Positions 35,836-44,114 of a stretch of DNA of 64,000 nucleotides are shown in pieces. The notes beneath the pieces were generated by a model. It ran no database searches. It saw only the letters and a program-made list of their open reading frames with translations, and was not told the DNA's origin. Both the position numbers and the translations under genes were made by a program. The stretch's first letter is position 1. Every line of letters begins with the position of its first letter. The stretch is from Bacteroidota bacterium (GTDB lineage: Bacteria > Bacteroidota > Bacteroidia > Chitinophagales > Chitinophagaceae): assembly GCA_023386045.1 (NCBI GenBank), contig JAEWKK010000030.1, forward strand, positions 248,001-312,000, written 5' to 3'.

Positions 35836-36896
35836 ATAGGGATTCAGGAAGATCTAATTCCAAACCGGAACCGCCTTCAGGAAATAAAATTAAAGTGCGC
35901 GGTGGCCTGATCTTTTTTTATGTTTTCTCAGCTATACTTTTTGGCTTTGGAGTTTATTATTTCTCGGAAATACGCAAGGAGATCTTGTTGCTTGGTGATG
36001 TCAAATTGTATTGGCTCGGACCAGCTATCCTTTGCCAATTGCTTACTTACCTGGCGACTGCCCTGATCTATAAAAAACTTTTTGAAGCCTTCAGGCTGGA
36101 ACATGTTTTTGAATTAAAGGAACTGGTAAAGGTTTCCGTGATTTCATTTTTTTTTAACCAAACAGTACCCAGCGCTGGTGTTAGCGGCAATACATTTTTA
36201 TTTAATTATTTATTGCGGCAGGGGGCCAATTCCTTTAATACAATATCCATTATCCTTTCCGAGCTGCTGATATTTTATTTAGCCATGATCACTTACATCG
36301 GTGCATTTTTAATCATCGCATTGTTTCATCCTGTTCCTTCGGTGTTTAAAGGAGTACTGCTGATTGGACTGATTGTTTATTTAATATTTGCAACGATAGT
36401 TTATTTGGCCGGTAAAAAAAGATCGCTTCATTTTCTCCAGAATAAAGTCCGGCACATTCGTTTTTTGAAAAAATACTTTGATAAATGGGGCCAGCAAATT
36501 TCAATGGCAAAAAACAGCCAACATGAACTAAGCATGACTGCTTTTTTAAAAAGACGGCCTGCTGAAGTGATCATCATTATTTTATGGCAAATGGTGATAG
36601 TAATGCTGGATAGCTCCACCATATGGATGCTTTTTAAAGGTTTTGGAATTTCGGTTTCAATTTTTGAAGTTTTGTTAGTGCTGATTTGCACCAGGATTAT
36701 CTCGATCCTTCCTTTTTCACCTGGTGCGCTCATACTGTACGAGAGTAGTTTTGTTTTTTTATTTTCCAGCCTGGATTATAACGTGGGCGTCACTATTGTA
36801 GTTACACTGATTTATCGCTTGCTTTCTTTTTGGTTGCCCATACCTGCCGGGTGGTACATGTACAGAAATTGGTTAAAGCAAAATCATAAAGCTTAA
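35820..36896 (+). CDS. Flippase-like membrane protein (UPF0104 / MprF transmembrane domain family)
   Basis: 358 residues, about eight membrane segments, with NQTVPSAGVSGNTFLFNYLL and PFSPGALILYESSF, which resemble the LPG_synthase_TM family. In MprF this domain flips aminoacyl-phosphatidylglycerol; stand-alone members are of uncertain role. It starts inside mgtA (16-base overlap), so the two are translationally coupled. Co-use with Mg2+ import, for example adjustment of surface charge under Mg limitation, is inference. Confidence 0.8.
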   Translation: MAKSINRDSGRSNSKPEPPSGNKIKVRGGLIFFYVFSAILFGFGVYYFSEIRKEILLLGDVKLYWLGPAILCQLLTYLATALIYKKLFEAFRLEHVFELKELVKVSVISFFFNQTVPSAGVSGNTFLFNYLLRQGANSFNTISIILSELLIFYLAMITYIGAFLIIALFHPVPSVFKGVLLIGLIVYLIFATIVYLAGKKRSLHFLQNKVRHIRFLKKYFDKWGQQISMAKNSQHELSMTAFLKRRPAEVIIIILWQMVIVMLDSSTIWMLFKGFGISVSIFEVLLVLICTRIISILPFSPGALILYESSFVFLFSSLDYNVGVTIVVTLIYRLLSFWLPIPAGWYMYRNWLKQNHKA

Positions 36897-37071
36897 AGCA
36901 AATGGAACTGTATGAGTAATTGCAATCCCTGGTGGACTATATATTAAAAAATAGAGCCGGGAACAGAGCGAAAGCGTAGTATATACTTAATGGGTGATCT
37001 TTTTCAATTAGGAGGGTTTATGATTTTAGAAATCATCATCTGATTTGAAATAATGACTTGTCAGGCTAAAC

Positions 37072-37635
37072 TTATTTCTCATTCATCCTTTTCCTTGCTT
37101 CCACCAGCCAGAAAAATTCATCTAAAAAAGTTTTGGCCCTTCTGTTACTTGCTTCCCTGTCCATGGCCACTCCATTTTCATCATAGGCTTTTTGTACGGT
37201 TGGCACCCTGAAAACGGCAGGAGTGACCAGGCTGCCGATCTTCAAAAAACTGAAAGACAGGGAAGTGCCTACCTGTGAACCTCCGAAAGGACCGGAAGAT
37301 ACCGTAGCAATTCCTATAGGTTTTCTTTTCCATTCTGGATATAGCAGGTCAATTGCATTTTTTACTGAAGCAGGATAACCACCATTATATTCCGGTGTTA
37401 CAATGATCACACCTTCTGCTTTTTTGATTCTTTCAGAATATTCCAGTAATTCTTTGGAAGGTTCTTTTAAATACTGCAATCGCTCTTCAAATAGAGGAAA
37501 TCCATATGCCGCAAGATCGATAAGGTCAACTGTTGCTAAATTATTTTCCTGGATGTATTGCTTTAAAAATAAGGTTACGCGATGACTGTTCCTTCCGGTT
37601 CTTACGCTGGCTGAAAGCACGGCAATATTATACAT
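37072..37635 (-). CDS. NADPH-dependent FMN reductase
   Basis: 187 residues, flavodoxin-like fold. N-terminal SASVRTGRNSHR binds the FMN phosphate, and PEYNGGYPASVKNAIDLLY is the flavin-contacting loop conserved in the NAD(P)H:FMN/quinone/chromate reductase group. Likely reduces FMN, quinones or azo compounds in the cytosol; the physiological substrate is not shown. ATG 37635 gives the normal MYNIAVLSAS start; an upstream GTG or TTG extension is rejected. Single-gene unit. Confidence 0.88.
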   Translation of the reverse strand: MYNIAVLSASVRTGRNSHRVTLFLKQYIQENNLATVDLIDLAAYGFPLFEERLQYLKEPSKELLEYSERIKKAEGVIIVTPEYNGGYPASVKNAIDLLYPEWKRKPIGIATVSSGPFGGSQVGTSLSFSFLKIGSLVTPAVFRVPTVQKAYDENGVAMDREASNRRAKTFLDEFFWLVEARKRMNEK

Positions 37636-37818
37636 GATGCTGATTTTTTTACGATTGCTTGATGAATTACCTGAATAGAGCATCTATTTTCCAAATGCTC
37701 TAAAGATATTTTGCAGAAAAAAAATTCTGAAATGAATCTACACTGAATTAAAGTTAAGACTTAAGCGTATAATAGTGTTTGGAAGAAGTGAGGTTCTTCC
37801 AAAATGCTGAAAAGAAAA

Positions 37819-37848
37819 CCAGACGTACAAGAGTGCGACGCAACAGGG
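37819..37848 (-). repeat. Dispersed repeat copy B (TGTTGCGTCGCACTC type)
   Basis: Reads CCTGTTGCGTCGCACTCTTG followed by TACGTCTGG on the minus strand: 19 of 20 bases agree with copy A over GTTGCGTCGCACTCNTGTAC. It lies in the spacer downstream of the DUF2945-like gene. Confidence 0.6.
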
Positions 37849-37879
37849 ATGATAGTAGTATTGAAGCCGGGAACAAAAC

Positions 37880-38092
37880 TTATTTTATTTTTTTCAAAGC
37901 GCTTCCTTTATGCGCAGCAATGTGATCGGTTTTGTCGCTTTTGATCTCATACTGTGGATCCTCCTTACTGGCGTGGTGCGTATAACCCTTGTAATTGAAA
38001 TCTGCCTGGTGGATTTTTATGATGGTGCCTGTTACATGTCCTGCTTCTGAATTCCATGATACGTGATCTCCAACTTTGAATTTATTAGCCAT
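37880..38092 (-). CDS. DUF2945-like small protein (TUDOR-type)
   Basis: 70 residues beginning KFKVGDHVSWNSEAGHVTGTI and continuing with KGYTHHASKEDPQYEI and a basic end (KKIK). This matches the short beta-barrel DUF2945/HVA1-type proteins from memory. They are found as single cytoplasmic proteins; function is unsettled. ATG start, no clear operon partner. Confidence 0.8.
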   Translation of the reverse strand: MANKFKVGDHVSWNSEAGHVTGTIIKIHQADFNYKGYTHHASKEDPQYEIKSDKTDHIAAHKGSALKKIK

Positions 38093-38204
38093 TTCAATTG
38101 TTTAAATGCAAATTTCAAAAAAATATAGCAAGGTCATTGTGAGTATTATTGTTATGGCTTTGTAATTAAACTGGTGCAGAGGCCGGAATTCTTTCTTCAT
38201 TCTT

Positions 38205-38212
38205 TAAATTTG
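38205..38212 (+). promoter_or_regulatory. -7 box before a small secreted ORF
   Basis: TAAATTTG is an exact TAnnTTTG match ending 4 bases before the GTG at 38217, the same geometry as the GH92 promoter. It supports the reality of the otherwise weak ORF. Confidence 0.4.
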
Positions 38213-38216
38213 CAGC

Positions 38217-38570
38217 GTGAAGAATTATTTCGTCCTGATTTTTATTTTTCTTTTTTCAATTGGCTTTAGTGCCCAGGCGAAACTTTCTGCACAGATTCCA
38301 ACCAGCAAGACAGCACAAAAATCTTTTAATCAAAGTTTTTCTTCCTGCTCTGACAGAGATCGATTGGCTGATGAGTTTGTTGGTTGTGGAGATCAAGCTT
38401 CTGCAGGAAAGATCAGGAATTATCGGAGCCTTAATTTCATTTCCCTTTTTACTCTTTCTAATCTTTTTGAAATAGGCAGGGCAGTGGTAAAGAATGAATT
38501 TGGGAGCGATGATTTTCCTGCCTTTTCATTAAAAAAATTCCTGCTTTTTCCTAATCATTATTTCTGGTAA
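38217..38570 (+). CDS. Hypothetical secreted protein
   Basis: 117 residues from a GTG start. The first 21 residues (MKNYFVLIFIFLFSIGFSAQA) form a good signal peptide, which together with the -7 box is the main support. The rest has a CSDRDRLADEFVGCGDQ region with two Cys residues and no recognised domain. A competing frame inside it lacks such signals. Could be a decayed gene fragment. Confidence 0.4.
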   Translation: MKNYFVLIFIFLFSIGFSAQAKLSAQIPTSKTAQKSFNQSFSSCSDRDRLADEFVGCGDQASAGKIRNYRSLNFISLFTLSNLFEIGRAVVKNEFGSDDFPAFSLKKFLLFPNHYFW

Positions 38571-38732
38571 GTCACCAGGCGGCATCATGAACCTATGAAT
38601 GCTGTTCTTTTTTGTAAGTGGTTAAGCAAATGATATTGAACTGATAGTTACTCCGGATAATTATCAGTGATTTATTTCCTAACTTATCCCCATTAAGCAA
38701 TGGGTATTAATCCGGTTCAATACAATTAGATT

Positions 38733-40979
38733 ATGGGTCATTTACCTCATCTTATTACTGATCTTGCTCTGATACTGGGTGTTGCGGCCATCAGTACGCT
38801 TATTTTTAAATGGCTGAAACAGCCGCTAGTGCTGGGTTATATCATTGCCGGTTTTTTCGTGGGCCCGTATTTTCATCTTACCCCAACCATCATTGACAAG
38901 GAAAATGTTGAAACGCTCGCAGAAATAGGAGTGATCTTTTTGCTTTTCAGCCTGGGTCTTGAATTCAGTTTTAAAAAACTGATCCGCGTAGGTGGTTCTG
39001 CTTCCATTACTGCTCTTGTTGAAATTATTTTTATTACAGTAGCGGGTTATTTTTTGGGTAAGCTAATGGGTTGGGGAATGATGGATAGTCTTTTTTTGGG
39101 TGGTATGCTTGCCAGTTCGTCCACTACCATCATTCTTCGCGCTTTTGATGAACTGGGTGTAAAAACAAAGAGGTTTGCAAGTGTTGTATTTGGAGTTCTG
39201 ATTGTGGAAGATATCGTAGTGATTTTGCTGATGGTATTACTTTCTACTGTAGCAGTGACCAGGGCATTTGAAGGAACAGAAATGTTGCTGACGGTATTCA
39301 AACTGATTTTTTTCCTGATTCTTTGGTTTGTAGGTGGAATCTTTATCCTGCCCACACTTCTGAAGAAAGCCAAGAAACTTTTGAATGATGAAACCCTGCT
39401 GATACTTTCCCTGGGACTTTGCCTGGGAATGGTGGTGCTGGCCACAGTAGCAGGTTTTTCTGCTGAACTGGGTGCATTTATTATGGGATCCATTATGGCT
39501 GAAACAACATCGGCTGAAAAAGTAGAACACCTGATCAAGCCTGTAAAGGATCTTTTTGGAGCCATATTCTTTACATCTGTGGGGATGATGATTGATCCGA
39601 ATGCCATGGTGGAATATGCACAACCTATTCTTTGGGTGACTTTGTTAACGCTTTTCGGAAAACTCCTGAGCACGACAGTTGGCGCCCTGTTATCAGGACA
39701 GCCACTCAAACAATCGGTGCAGGTGGGTATGAGCATGGCTCAAATAGGTGAATTTGCATTCATTGTTGCCACACTTGGTTTGTCATTGGGTGTGACGTCG
39801 GCATTTCTATTTCCTGTTGCCGTTGGTGCATCAGCCATTACCACTTTTACCACACCTTACCTGATCAAATCATCAGGAGCATTGTATAAATGGATTGAAA
39901 ACCTGCTTCCATTAAGAGTAGTCAATGCATTGAACAGGTATAGTACCGAAACCAAAAAAGTATCTCAGAAAAGTGAATGGAGGCTCTTTATCCGTTCTAC
40001 CCTGATCAATGCAGTATTGGTGAGTATTATTATTGTCGCCATCATTATTTTTTCATCAGCTTATGTGGAACCATGGATCAGGGAGAACGGGAATTCACTT
40101 GCGTTGCGACTGGGCGCCTGTTTGTTAACGCTATTGTTTCTTAGTCCATTTTTGTGGGCGTTGGCCATAAGAACACCTTCGGATGTTTACCGCAAAATGA
40201 TTGATGACAGACAGTATAAAGGAAGTTTTTATTTGATACGACTGATAAGGCTTGCATTGGTGGCGTTTTTTATTGGATTTCTTGTTCAGCGTTTCTTTAC
40301 CATCCAGGCGGGGATTGCGTTTACAGCGCTGGTGATTATGGCGCTGGCAATTTTCTCTAAAAAGATCCAGGCCTTTTATAGCAAGATCGAACACCGTTTC
40401 TTTTCCAATCTCAATGAAAGAGAAATTGCGACTTCAAAAACCAATCGTACGGAGCTGGCACCATGGGATGCGCATATGGTGCCGATTGTGGTTCCGGTAA
40501 ATGCGGCTTGTGTGGGTAAAACCCTGCTTGAATTGCAATGGCGTGAAGCGATTGGAATTAATGTGGTGATGATCAAAAGGGGAGAACATCATATTGCGGC
40601 GCCAGGAAAGGAGCAGATGATTTTTCCGAATGATGAACTGCTGGTACTGGGAACGGATCTTCAGATCCAGAAATTAAAAGTGCTGATCCGTCCTGAAGAA
40701 GAAACGCGGGATGAGACGATTGGTGAAGTGGAGCTGTATAATTATTTCGTTGGAGAGGAGAGCATCCTGGCAGGTAAGACCATCCGCCAGACCGGTCTTC
40801 GTGAGAATGCAAATGCGCTGGTTGTGGGTGTGGAAAGGAATAATGAAAGGTTGCTCAATCCGGGCTCTGAACTCATTTTGCAACCCCATGATAATTTGTT
40901 CATTGTAGCGAACAAGAAAAGGGTCAAGAATTTTCTGATGCAGTTTGAAAAGAGGAGCGAAGTGGTGGGAGGAAGTTAA
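38733..40979 (+). CDS. CPA2-family cation:proton antiporter with RCK_C domains
   Basis: 748 residues. Residues 1-380 form the Na/H-exchanger fold of the KefB/RosB group, with LGYIIAGFFVGP, FLLFSLGLEFS and VVFGVLIVEDIVVI (the ED ion-site region). A second membrane block follows (about 430-540), then two C-terminal regulatory domains of TrkA_C/RCK_C type (VGKTLLELQW...FPNDELLVLG and ILAGKTIRQTG...LQPHDNLFIVA). No NAD-binding TrkA_N domain is seen, so it is probably not gated like Kef. Likely role: K+ or Na+ for H+ exchange at the inner membrane. Confidence 0.88.
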   Translation: MGHLPHLITDLALILGVAAISTLIFKWLKQPLVLGYIIAGFFVGPYFHLTPTIIDKENVETLAEIGVIFLLFSLGLEFSFKKLIRVGGSASITALVEIIFITVAGYFLGKLMGWGMMDSLFLGGMLASSSTTIILRAFDELGVKTKRFASVVFGVLIVEDIVVILLMVLLSTVAVTRAFEGTEMLLTVFKLIFFLILWFVGGIFILPTLLKKAKKLLNDETLLILSLGLCLGMVVLATVAGFSAELGAFIMGSIMAETTSAEKVEHLIKPVKDLFGAIFFTSVGMMIDPNAMVEYAQPILWVTLLTLFGKLLSTTVGALLSGQPLKQSVQVGMSMAQIGEFAFIVATLGLSLGVTSAFLFPVAVGASAITTFTTPYLIKSSGALYKWIENLLPLRVVNALNRYSTETKKVSQKSEWRLFIRSTLINAVLVSIIIVAIIIFSSAYVEPWIRENGNSLALRLGACLLTLLFLSPFLWALAIRTPSDVYRKMIDDRQYKGSFYLIRLIRLALVAFFIGFLVQRFFTIQAGIAFTALVIMALAIFSKKIQAFYSKIEHRFFSNLNEREIATSKTNRTELAPWDAHMVPIVVPVNAACVGKTLLELQWREAIGINVVMIKRGEHHIAAPGKEQMIFPNDELLVLGTDLQIQKLKVLIRPEEETRDETIGEVELYNYFVGEESILAGKTIRQTGLRENANALVVGVERNNERLLNPGSELILQPHDNLFIVANKKRVKNFLMQFEKRSEVVGGS

Positions 40980-41199
40980 GGGTAGTTTTCTTATGATTTT
41001 TTAGAGAGTCATTGGAACAGTTGGCAGGAGTTTTACGAATGAAGTAAGCATAAAAAGGCTACGATATTATTGTGTTTTGATTTACAGCTTGTAATTCCTT
41101 CCCGAAGATTATTTAACCACAATCAGAATTATTAAGGAATTTGGACTGATTGCGGACGGCGTCCGCCGAAGGTCGTCGGCGAATTGAACGCTATTGCTA

Positions 41200-41238
41200 T
41201 AAAAAGAAAAAGTCGCCTTTGCTAAAGCTAAGGCGACC
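41200..41238 (-). terminator. Terminator for tRNA-Asp
   Basis: On the minus strand GTCGCCTT (41237-41230) and AAGGCGAC (41219-41212) form an 8-bp stem followed by a T-rich tail (TTTTTCTTTTT) directly downstream of the tRNA. Confidence 0.75.
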
Positions 41239-41243
41239 GAAGG

Positions 41244-41317
41244 CGGACCGGACGGGACTCGAACCCGCGACCTCCGCCGTGACAGGGCGGCATTCTAACC
41301 AACTGAACTACCGATCC
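41244..41317 (-). tRNA. tRNA-Asp (GTC)
   Basis: 74 bases folding as a cloverleaf: acceptor GGATCGG pairing with CCGGTCC, D-loop AGTTCAGTTGGTTAGA, anticodon loop CTGTCAC with anticodon GTC, and T-loop GGTTCGAGTCC. CCA is not encoded. It borders the phage-like cassette, and tRNA genes are common integration targets, but no second copy of its 3' end was found. Confidence 0.96.
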
Positions 41318-41407
41318 TTATTCTGTTGGGGTTGCAAAAATAGGAGAGAAATTTATTCAAGCCAAAACAAAGTTTTTCCTTTTTCCTGCATCTCGAGTTC
41401 CCTATGT

Positions 41408-42010
41408 TTAACTGATCTTCTTAAACGGTATCACCCTGGCTGTTTGTTCAAACAAATGCTTGATGGAAGTGGGCTCGGGACTGATCCTTTCCGTGGGACC
41501 CATTAATTTCACTTCCTCATTGCGTTCTTCACGGATCCTGGTATAATGACCATAACGCTCCTCACGGTAAATTTCCAGAGACTTTAAAATTCCTGACTGC
41601 GTGAGGATGGCTTTTTCCTGGGCCCATTTTCCTTTTTTGGACAATTCGAAAAAAACCATCAGGTCTTCCATGCTGAAATGATCTTCTTCGGCTACAAGAA
41701 TCAATTCCCAGGCAAGAGCAGTTATCTGCGTTTCGTTCAGTGAACGATGGCTTTGCTGATAAGCTGCGTAACAAAACTCCTGCAGCATGGTCCTGACCAG
41801 TAGATGCATTCTTTTCAAACCATATTCTCTCAGGAGCGCCGGGATCCTTTCAGATGTAGGTATAGAAAGCAAAGCTTCGAAATAAGGATTTTCATCTCTT
41901 GTATATTGCTGGCAGGCCAGTCCTGCGATCTGTTCATACTCCGCTGAATGAATAAATCCTTTTTTCCTACTGGCTTTTTTGATGGATATGATATTTGTGT
42001 TTGTTGTCAT
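41408..42010 (-). CDS. Hypothetical protein of phage-like cassette
   Basis: 200 residues, soluble, helix-rich. The middle (LAWELILVAEEDHFSMEDLM, then FFELSKKGKWAQ) resembles small proteins of Bacteroidetes phages and conjugative elements of the DUF6633 kind in which a helical region is followed by a charged C-terminus; this is a weak recollection, not a search. It is the last of five minus-strand genes transcribed away from the S24 repressor. Confidence 0.6.
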   Translation of the reverse strand: MTTNTNIISIKKASRKKGFIHSAEYEQIAGLACQQYTRDENPYFEALLSIPTSERIPALLREYGLKRMHLLVRTMLQEFCYAAYQQSHRSLNETQITALAWELILVAEEDHFSMEDLMVFFELSKKGKWAQEKAILTQSGILKSLEIYREERYGHYTRIREERNEEVKLMGPTERISPEPTSIKHLFEQTARVIPFKKIS

Positions 42011-42048
42011 GTTGGTTAATTCTTGAAATAGAATTGTTATGATAATTC

Positions 42049-42327
42049 TTAACTGGCCTTGGCGTATTGATTGCGCATAAACATCAATCGCTGGTAAAGA
42101 CTTCCAATGACCAGCATGGCATTGATATCTGTTGTTTTCAATTCATGCCATTGCCCATCACTGTCCATTACATAGATGGCTCCTCCTGGGCTGGCACAAA
42201 CTCCCCAGGCTAGAAAAGGAAAACTATGTGGTGAGTGCCTGATTTCAACTGCCTGGTCAAAATACAAGGTATCATGATCCGCCAGGCTGATAATAAGATC
42301 GAGACATTCCTGATATAGGTTTTTCAT
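42049..42327 (-). CDS. Hypothetical small protein of phage-like cassette
   Basis: 92 residues from ATG 42327. It has a compact pattern with GGAIYVMDSDGQWHEL in the middle, probably a small beta-sheet protein. Function unknown. It follows the upstream cassette gene by 10 bases, clearly in one operon. An upstream extension in frame is rejected because it overlaps that gene. Confidence 0.6.
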   Translation of the reverse strand: MKNLYQECLDLIISLADHDTLYFDQAVEIRHSPHSFPFLAWGVCASPGGAIYVMDSDGQWHELKTTDINAMLVIGSLYQRLMFMRNQYAKAS

Positions 42328-42337
42328 TTTAGTTTTT

Positions 42338-42823
42338 TTATTGACGGGCAAGAGTGATCCTGTAAGTTGAGCGTGAAGTCTTGCCTGCACCTTCCGTCAC
42401 TTCCCCGGTTTCATGATCAACGATCATTTTTCCGGGACTAATGGATCGTAATTTTTCTTCCAATAATTTTTTTCTCTGCATCAGCAACCGGATCTCTTCA
42501 TCCAACGCTCTCCATTCAGCATTGCCTGAATAATCATAATGAACACCGGCTTCGCAGCTTTCAATTTTTGCTCCTGATGCAGAAACCATTCTGCCATTAT
42601 TTTTTACCAGTTCATCTCTCAGCAACTGCACAAAACGGTCATCATGCCTCACCTGTTTAGTAAAATCTTCCATGGCAGCCAGGGCTTCAGCAACCAGGAA
42701 AACATTTCCTTCCTCCATAACTTTTTCCACTGACCTTTCAGCCAGGTGAGCAATCTGTTTTTTGCTCATTCCTCCTACAATAGAAGGAAGCATTTGCTTA
42801 GGCTGCGCTGAGTGTTTTGCCAT
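42338..42823 (-). CDS. Phage-type hypothetical protein downstream of the RecA-like ATPase
   Basis: 161 residues. The N-terminal half is helical and charged (MSKKQIAHLAERSVEKVMEE). Next comes GAKIESCEAGVHYDYSGNAE, then a short coiled coil (LDEEIRLLMQRKKLLEEKL) and a VDHETGEVTEG tail. The GAKIE..EAG..YDYS pattern recurs in Bacteroidetes prophages (from memory). Its start lies 26 bases inside the ATPase gene, so the products are translationally coupled and may act together. Confidence 0.65.
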   Translation of the reverse strand: MAKHSAQPKQMLPSIVGGMSKKQIAHLAERSVEKVMEEGNVFLVAEALAAMEDFTKQVRHDDRFVQLLRDELVKNNGRMVSASGAKIESCEAGVHYDYSGNAEWRALDEEIRLLMQRKKLLEEKLRSISPGKMIVDHETGEVTEGAGKTSRSTYRITLARQ

Positions 42824-43658
42824 GGATCTGGTTTCTGCGGTTAGCGATCAATTGTTGTAATAATGGATTTACATCCACTTCCTGTTTATGTCTTTGGTAG
42901 AGTTCTACCAGTTCCTTGTGCGAATGGCAGGCATCTACTTTTTCATACCATTCCGAACCAGGCCTGATATCAAAAGCTTCTTCACCCTGCTCGCACCAGC
43001 TGGCAATGAGTTCACCTGTTTTTTCAGATGGAATAAAGGCCGGCTTATCCATAAAGAGATTTGTCCTGTCTTTAGAAGCTGTTGCAAAATGCCTGGTGTC
43101 CATTTCCAGGTTGATGGTCAGTTCGTATTCAAATCCTTCCCTTGTGATCTCTCGCAAACCACCTTTTTCAATTTTTACTTTTCCATTGTTGTCCTTCACC
43201 ATTTCATAATCCTGCTTTCTTCTTACTGTGGTGATGATATGCGATGGACTGTAAAGAATCGCTTCCAGGAATGCCTGGTGTCTTGGAGTGACCTTCGCCC
43301 AGTCCTGGTATTTGCCGCCCATGTTTTCAACGATCTCCAGGCAGCCGCCCCTGCCATCCCATTCATGGGAGATGGAATCGATGATGATGACTTCCATTCC
43401 TTCCTTTTCACAGGTCCTGATGGCTTCGATGTAGCGTTCAGGCGTGAAAGGTGCGGTGAGTGGAAGCACATTGAAGGAGCCCAGGTGTGCGTAAAGGTCT
43501 GCGCTGCCGTTTTCCGTATCAATGATGGCGACTTTAGATAGATCTCCACAAAGGCCTTTTGCTATCTGTATGGCGCTATAGGTTTTGCCTGCTCCGGATA
43601 CTGCGGATAATCCGAGGCGGATCTTTGCTTTTTTTCTTGTTGCTTTTCTTAACTGCAT
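42798..43658 (-). CDS. RecA-core ATPase of the AAA_24 / Sak4 type
   Basis: 286 residues. Walker A SGAGKT at 21-26 in the context LGLSAVSGAGKTYSAIQIAK, DTENGSADLY just after strand 2, and Walker B EVIIIDSISHEWDG with Asp94. This is the phage nucleotide-binding family that includes Sak4 single-strand annealing proteins (a RecA core without the extra domains). Expected role: binding single-stranded DNA for recombination or replication of a mobile element. It is the key protein of the cassette and is divergent from the S24 repressor. Confidence 0.8.
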   Translation of the reverse strand: MQLRKATRKKAKIRLGLSAVSGAGKTYSAIQIAKGLCGDLSKVAIIDTENGSADLYAHLGSFNVLPLTAPFTPERYIEAIRTCEKEGMEVIIIDSISHEWDGRGGCLEIVENMGGKYQDWAKVTPRHQAFLEAILYSPSHIITTVRRKQDYEMVKDNNGKVKIEKGGLREITREGFEYELTINLEMDTRHFATASKDRTNLFMDKPAFIPSEKTGELIASWCEQGEEAFDIRPGSEWYEKVDACHSHKELVELYQRHKQEVDVNPLLQQLIANRRNQIHGKTLSAA

Positions 43659-43706
43659 CTTATTGCTAAGGATTTGAATTTTGTAATGATATCTTTTACG
43701 TGAGGA

Positions 43707-44009
43707 TTAGGCGGCCTTGTTGAAGCTCTGTTCAAAGCTGCTCGCAAAATATCTGACTGCTGCCTCGGTGACTTCATCCATAAACCCGGTTACTTCCAGC
43801 ACAGGCCTGATATCGATGCCCTGCCATTTGACAAAATCTATGTCTACAGTAAACCGCTCAAAAATGTCCAGGACACTGGCTGAGGGATTGAAATATCCCA
43901 CACCTTCAACTACCAGGTCGCCCACATGTTCTGAAACGATCCTCAAATCCCGCACAACCTTTTGTCTGAGGGGATAATGAAAGCTAAATGACTGACTGCT
44001 GTTTCTCAT
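43707..44009 (-). CDS. Hypothetical first gene of phage-like cassette
   Basis: 100 residues from ATG 44009 (a TTG at 44033 is less likely). It reads as an alpha/beta protein with VVRDLRIVSEHVGDLVVEG and DFVKWQGIDIRPVLEVTGFM and a helical end. No family recognised. It is the promoter-proximal gene opposite the repressor, so it would be derepressed first. Confidence 0.6.
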   Translation of the reverse strand: MRNSSQSFSFHYPLRQKVVRDLRIVSEHVGDLVVEGVGYFNPSASVLDIFERFTVDIDFVKWQGIDIRPVLEVTGFMDEVTEAAVRYFASSFEQSFNKAA

Positions 44010-44039
44010 GGTTTGGAAATGTGATTTTTTCAACTAAAT

Positions 44040-44101
44040 TTGTGAAGAATAAAGTTACGATTTCTTGGATTATCCACATTTATTTCACAATTTAATTCAC
44101 A
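44040..44101. promoter_or_regulatory. Candidate operators between the S24 repressor and the cassette operon
   Basis: Three copies of one half-site lie in the 105-base divergent promoter: TTGTGAA at 44040-44046 and its inverse TTCACAA at 44084-44090, then TTCACA at 44096-44101 one DNA turn further (12 bases apart). Arrangement and place fit binding by a dimeric HTH repressor. Binding itself is inference. Confidence 0.45.
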
Positions 44102-44114
44102 TATACTTAACGCT

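Noticed and set aside
38260..38475. Alternative ORF inside the small secreted ORF
   Set aside because: It lacks a signal peptide and a promoter-like box, which the other frame has.
41150..41506. Plus-strand ORF with DRTGLEPATSAVTGRHSNQL
   Set aside because: This is the well-known false peptide produced by reading the antisense strand of a tRNA gene, here tRNA-Asp.
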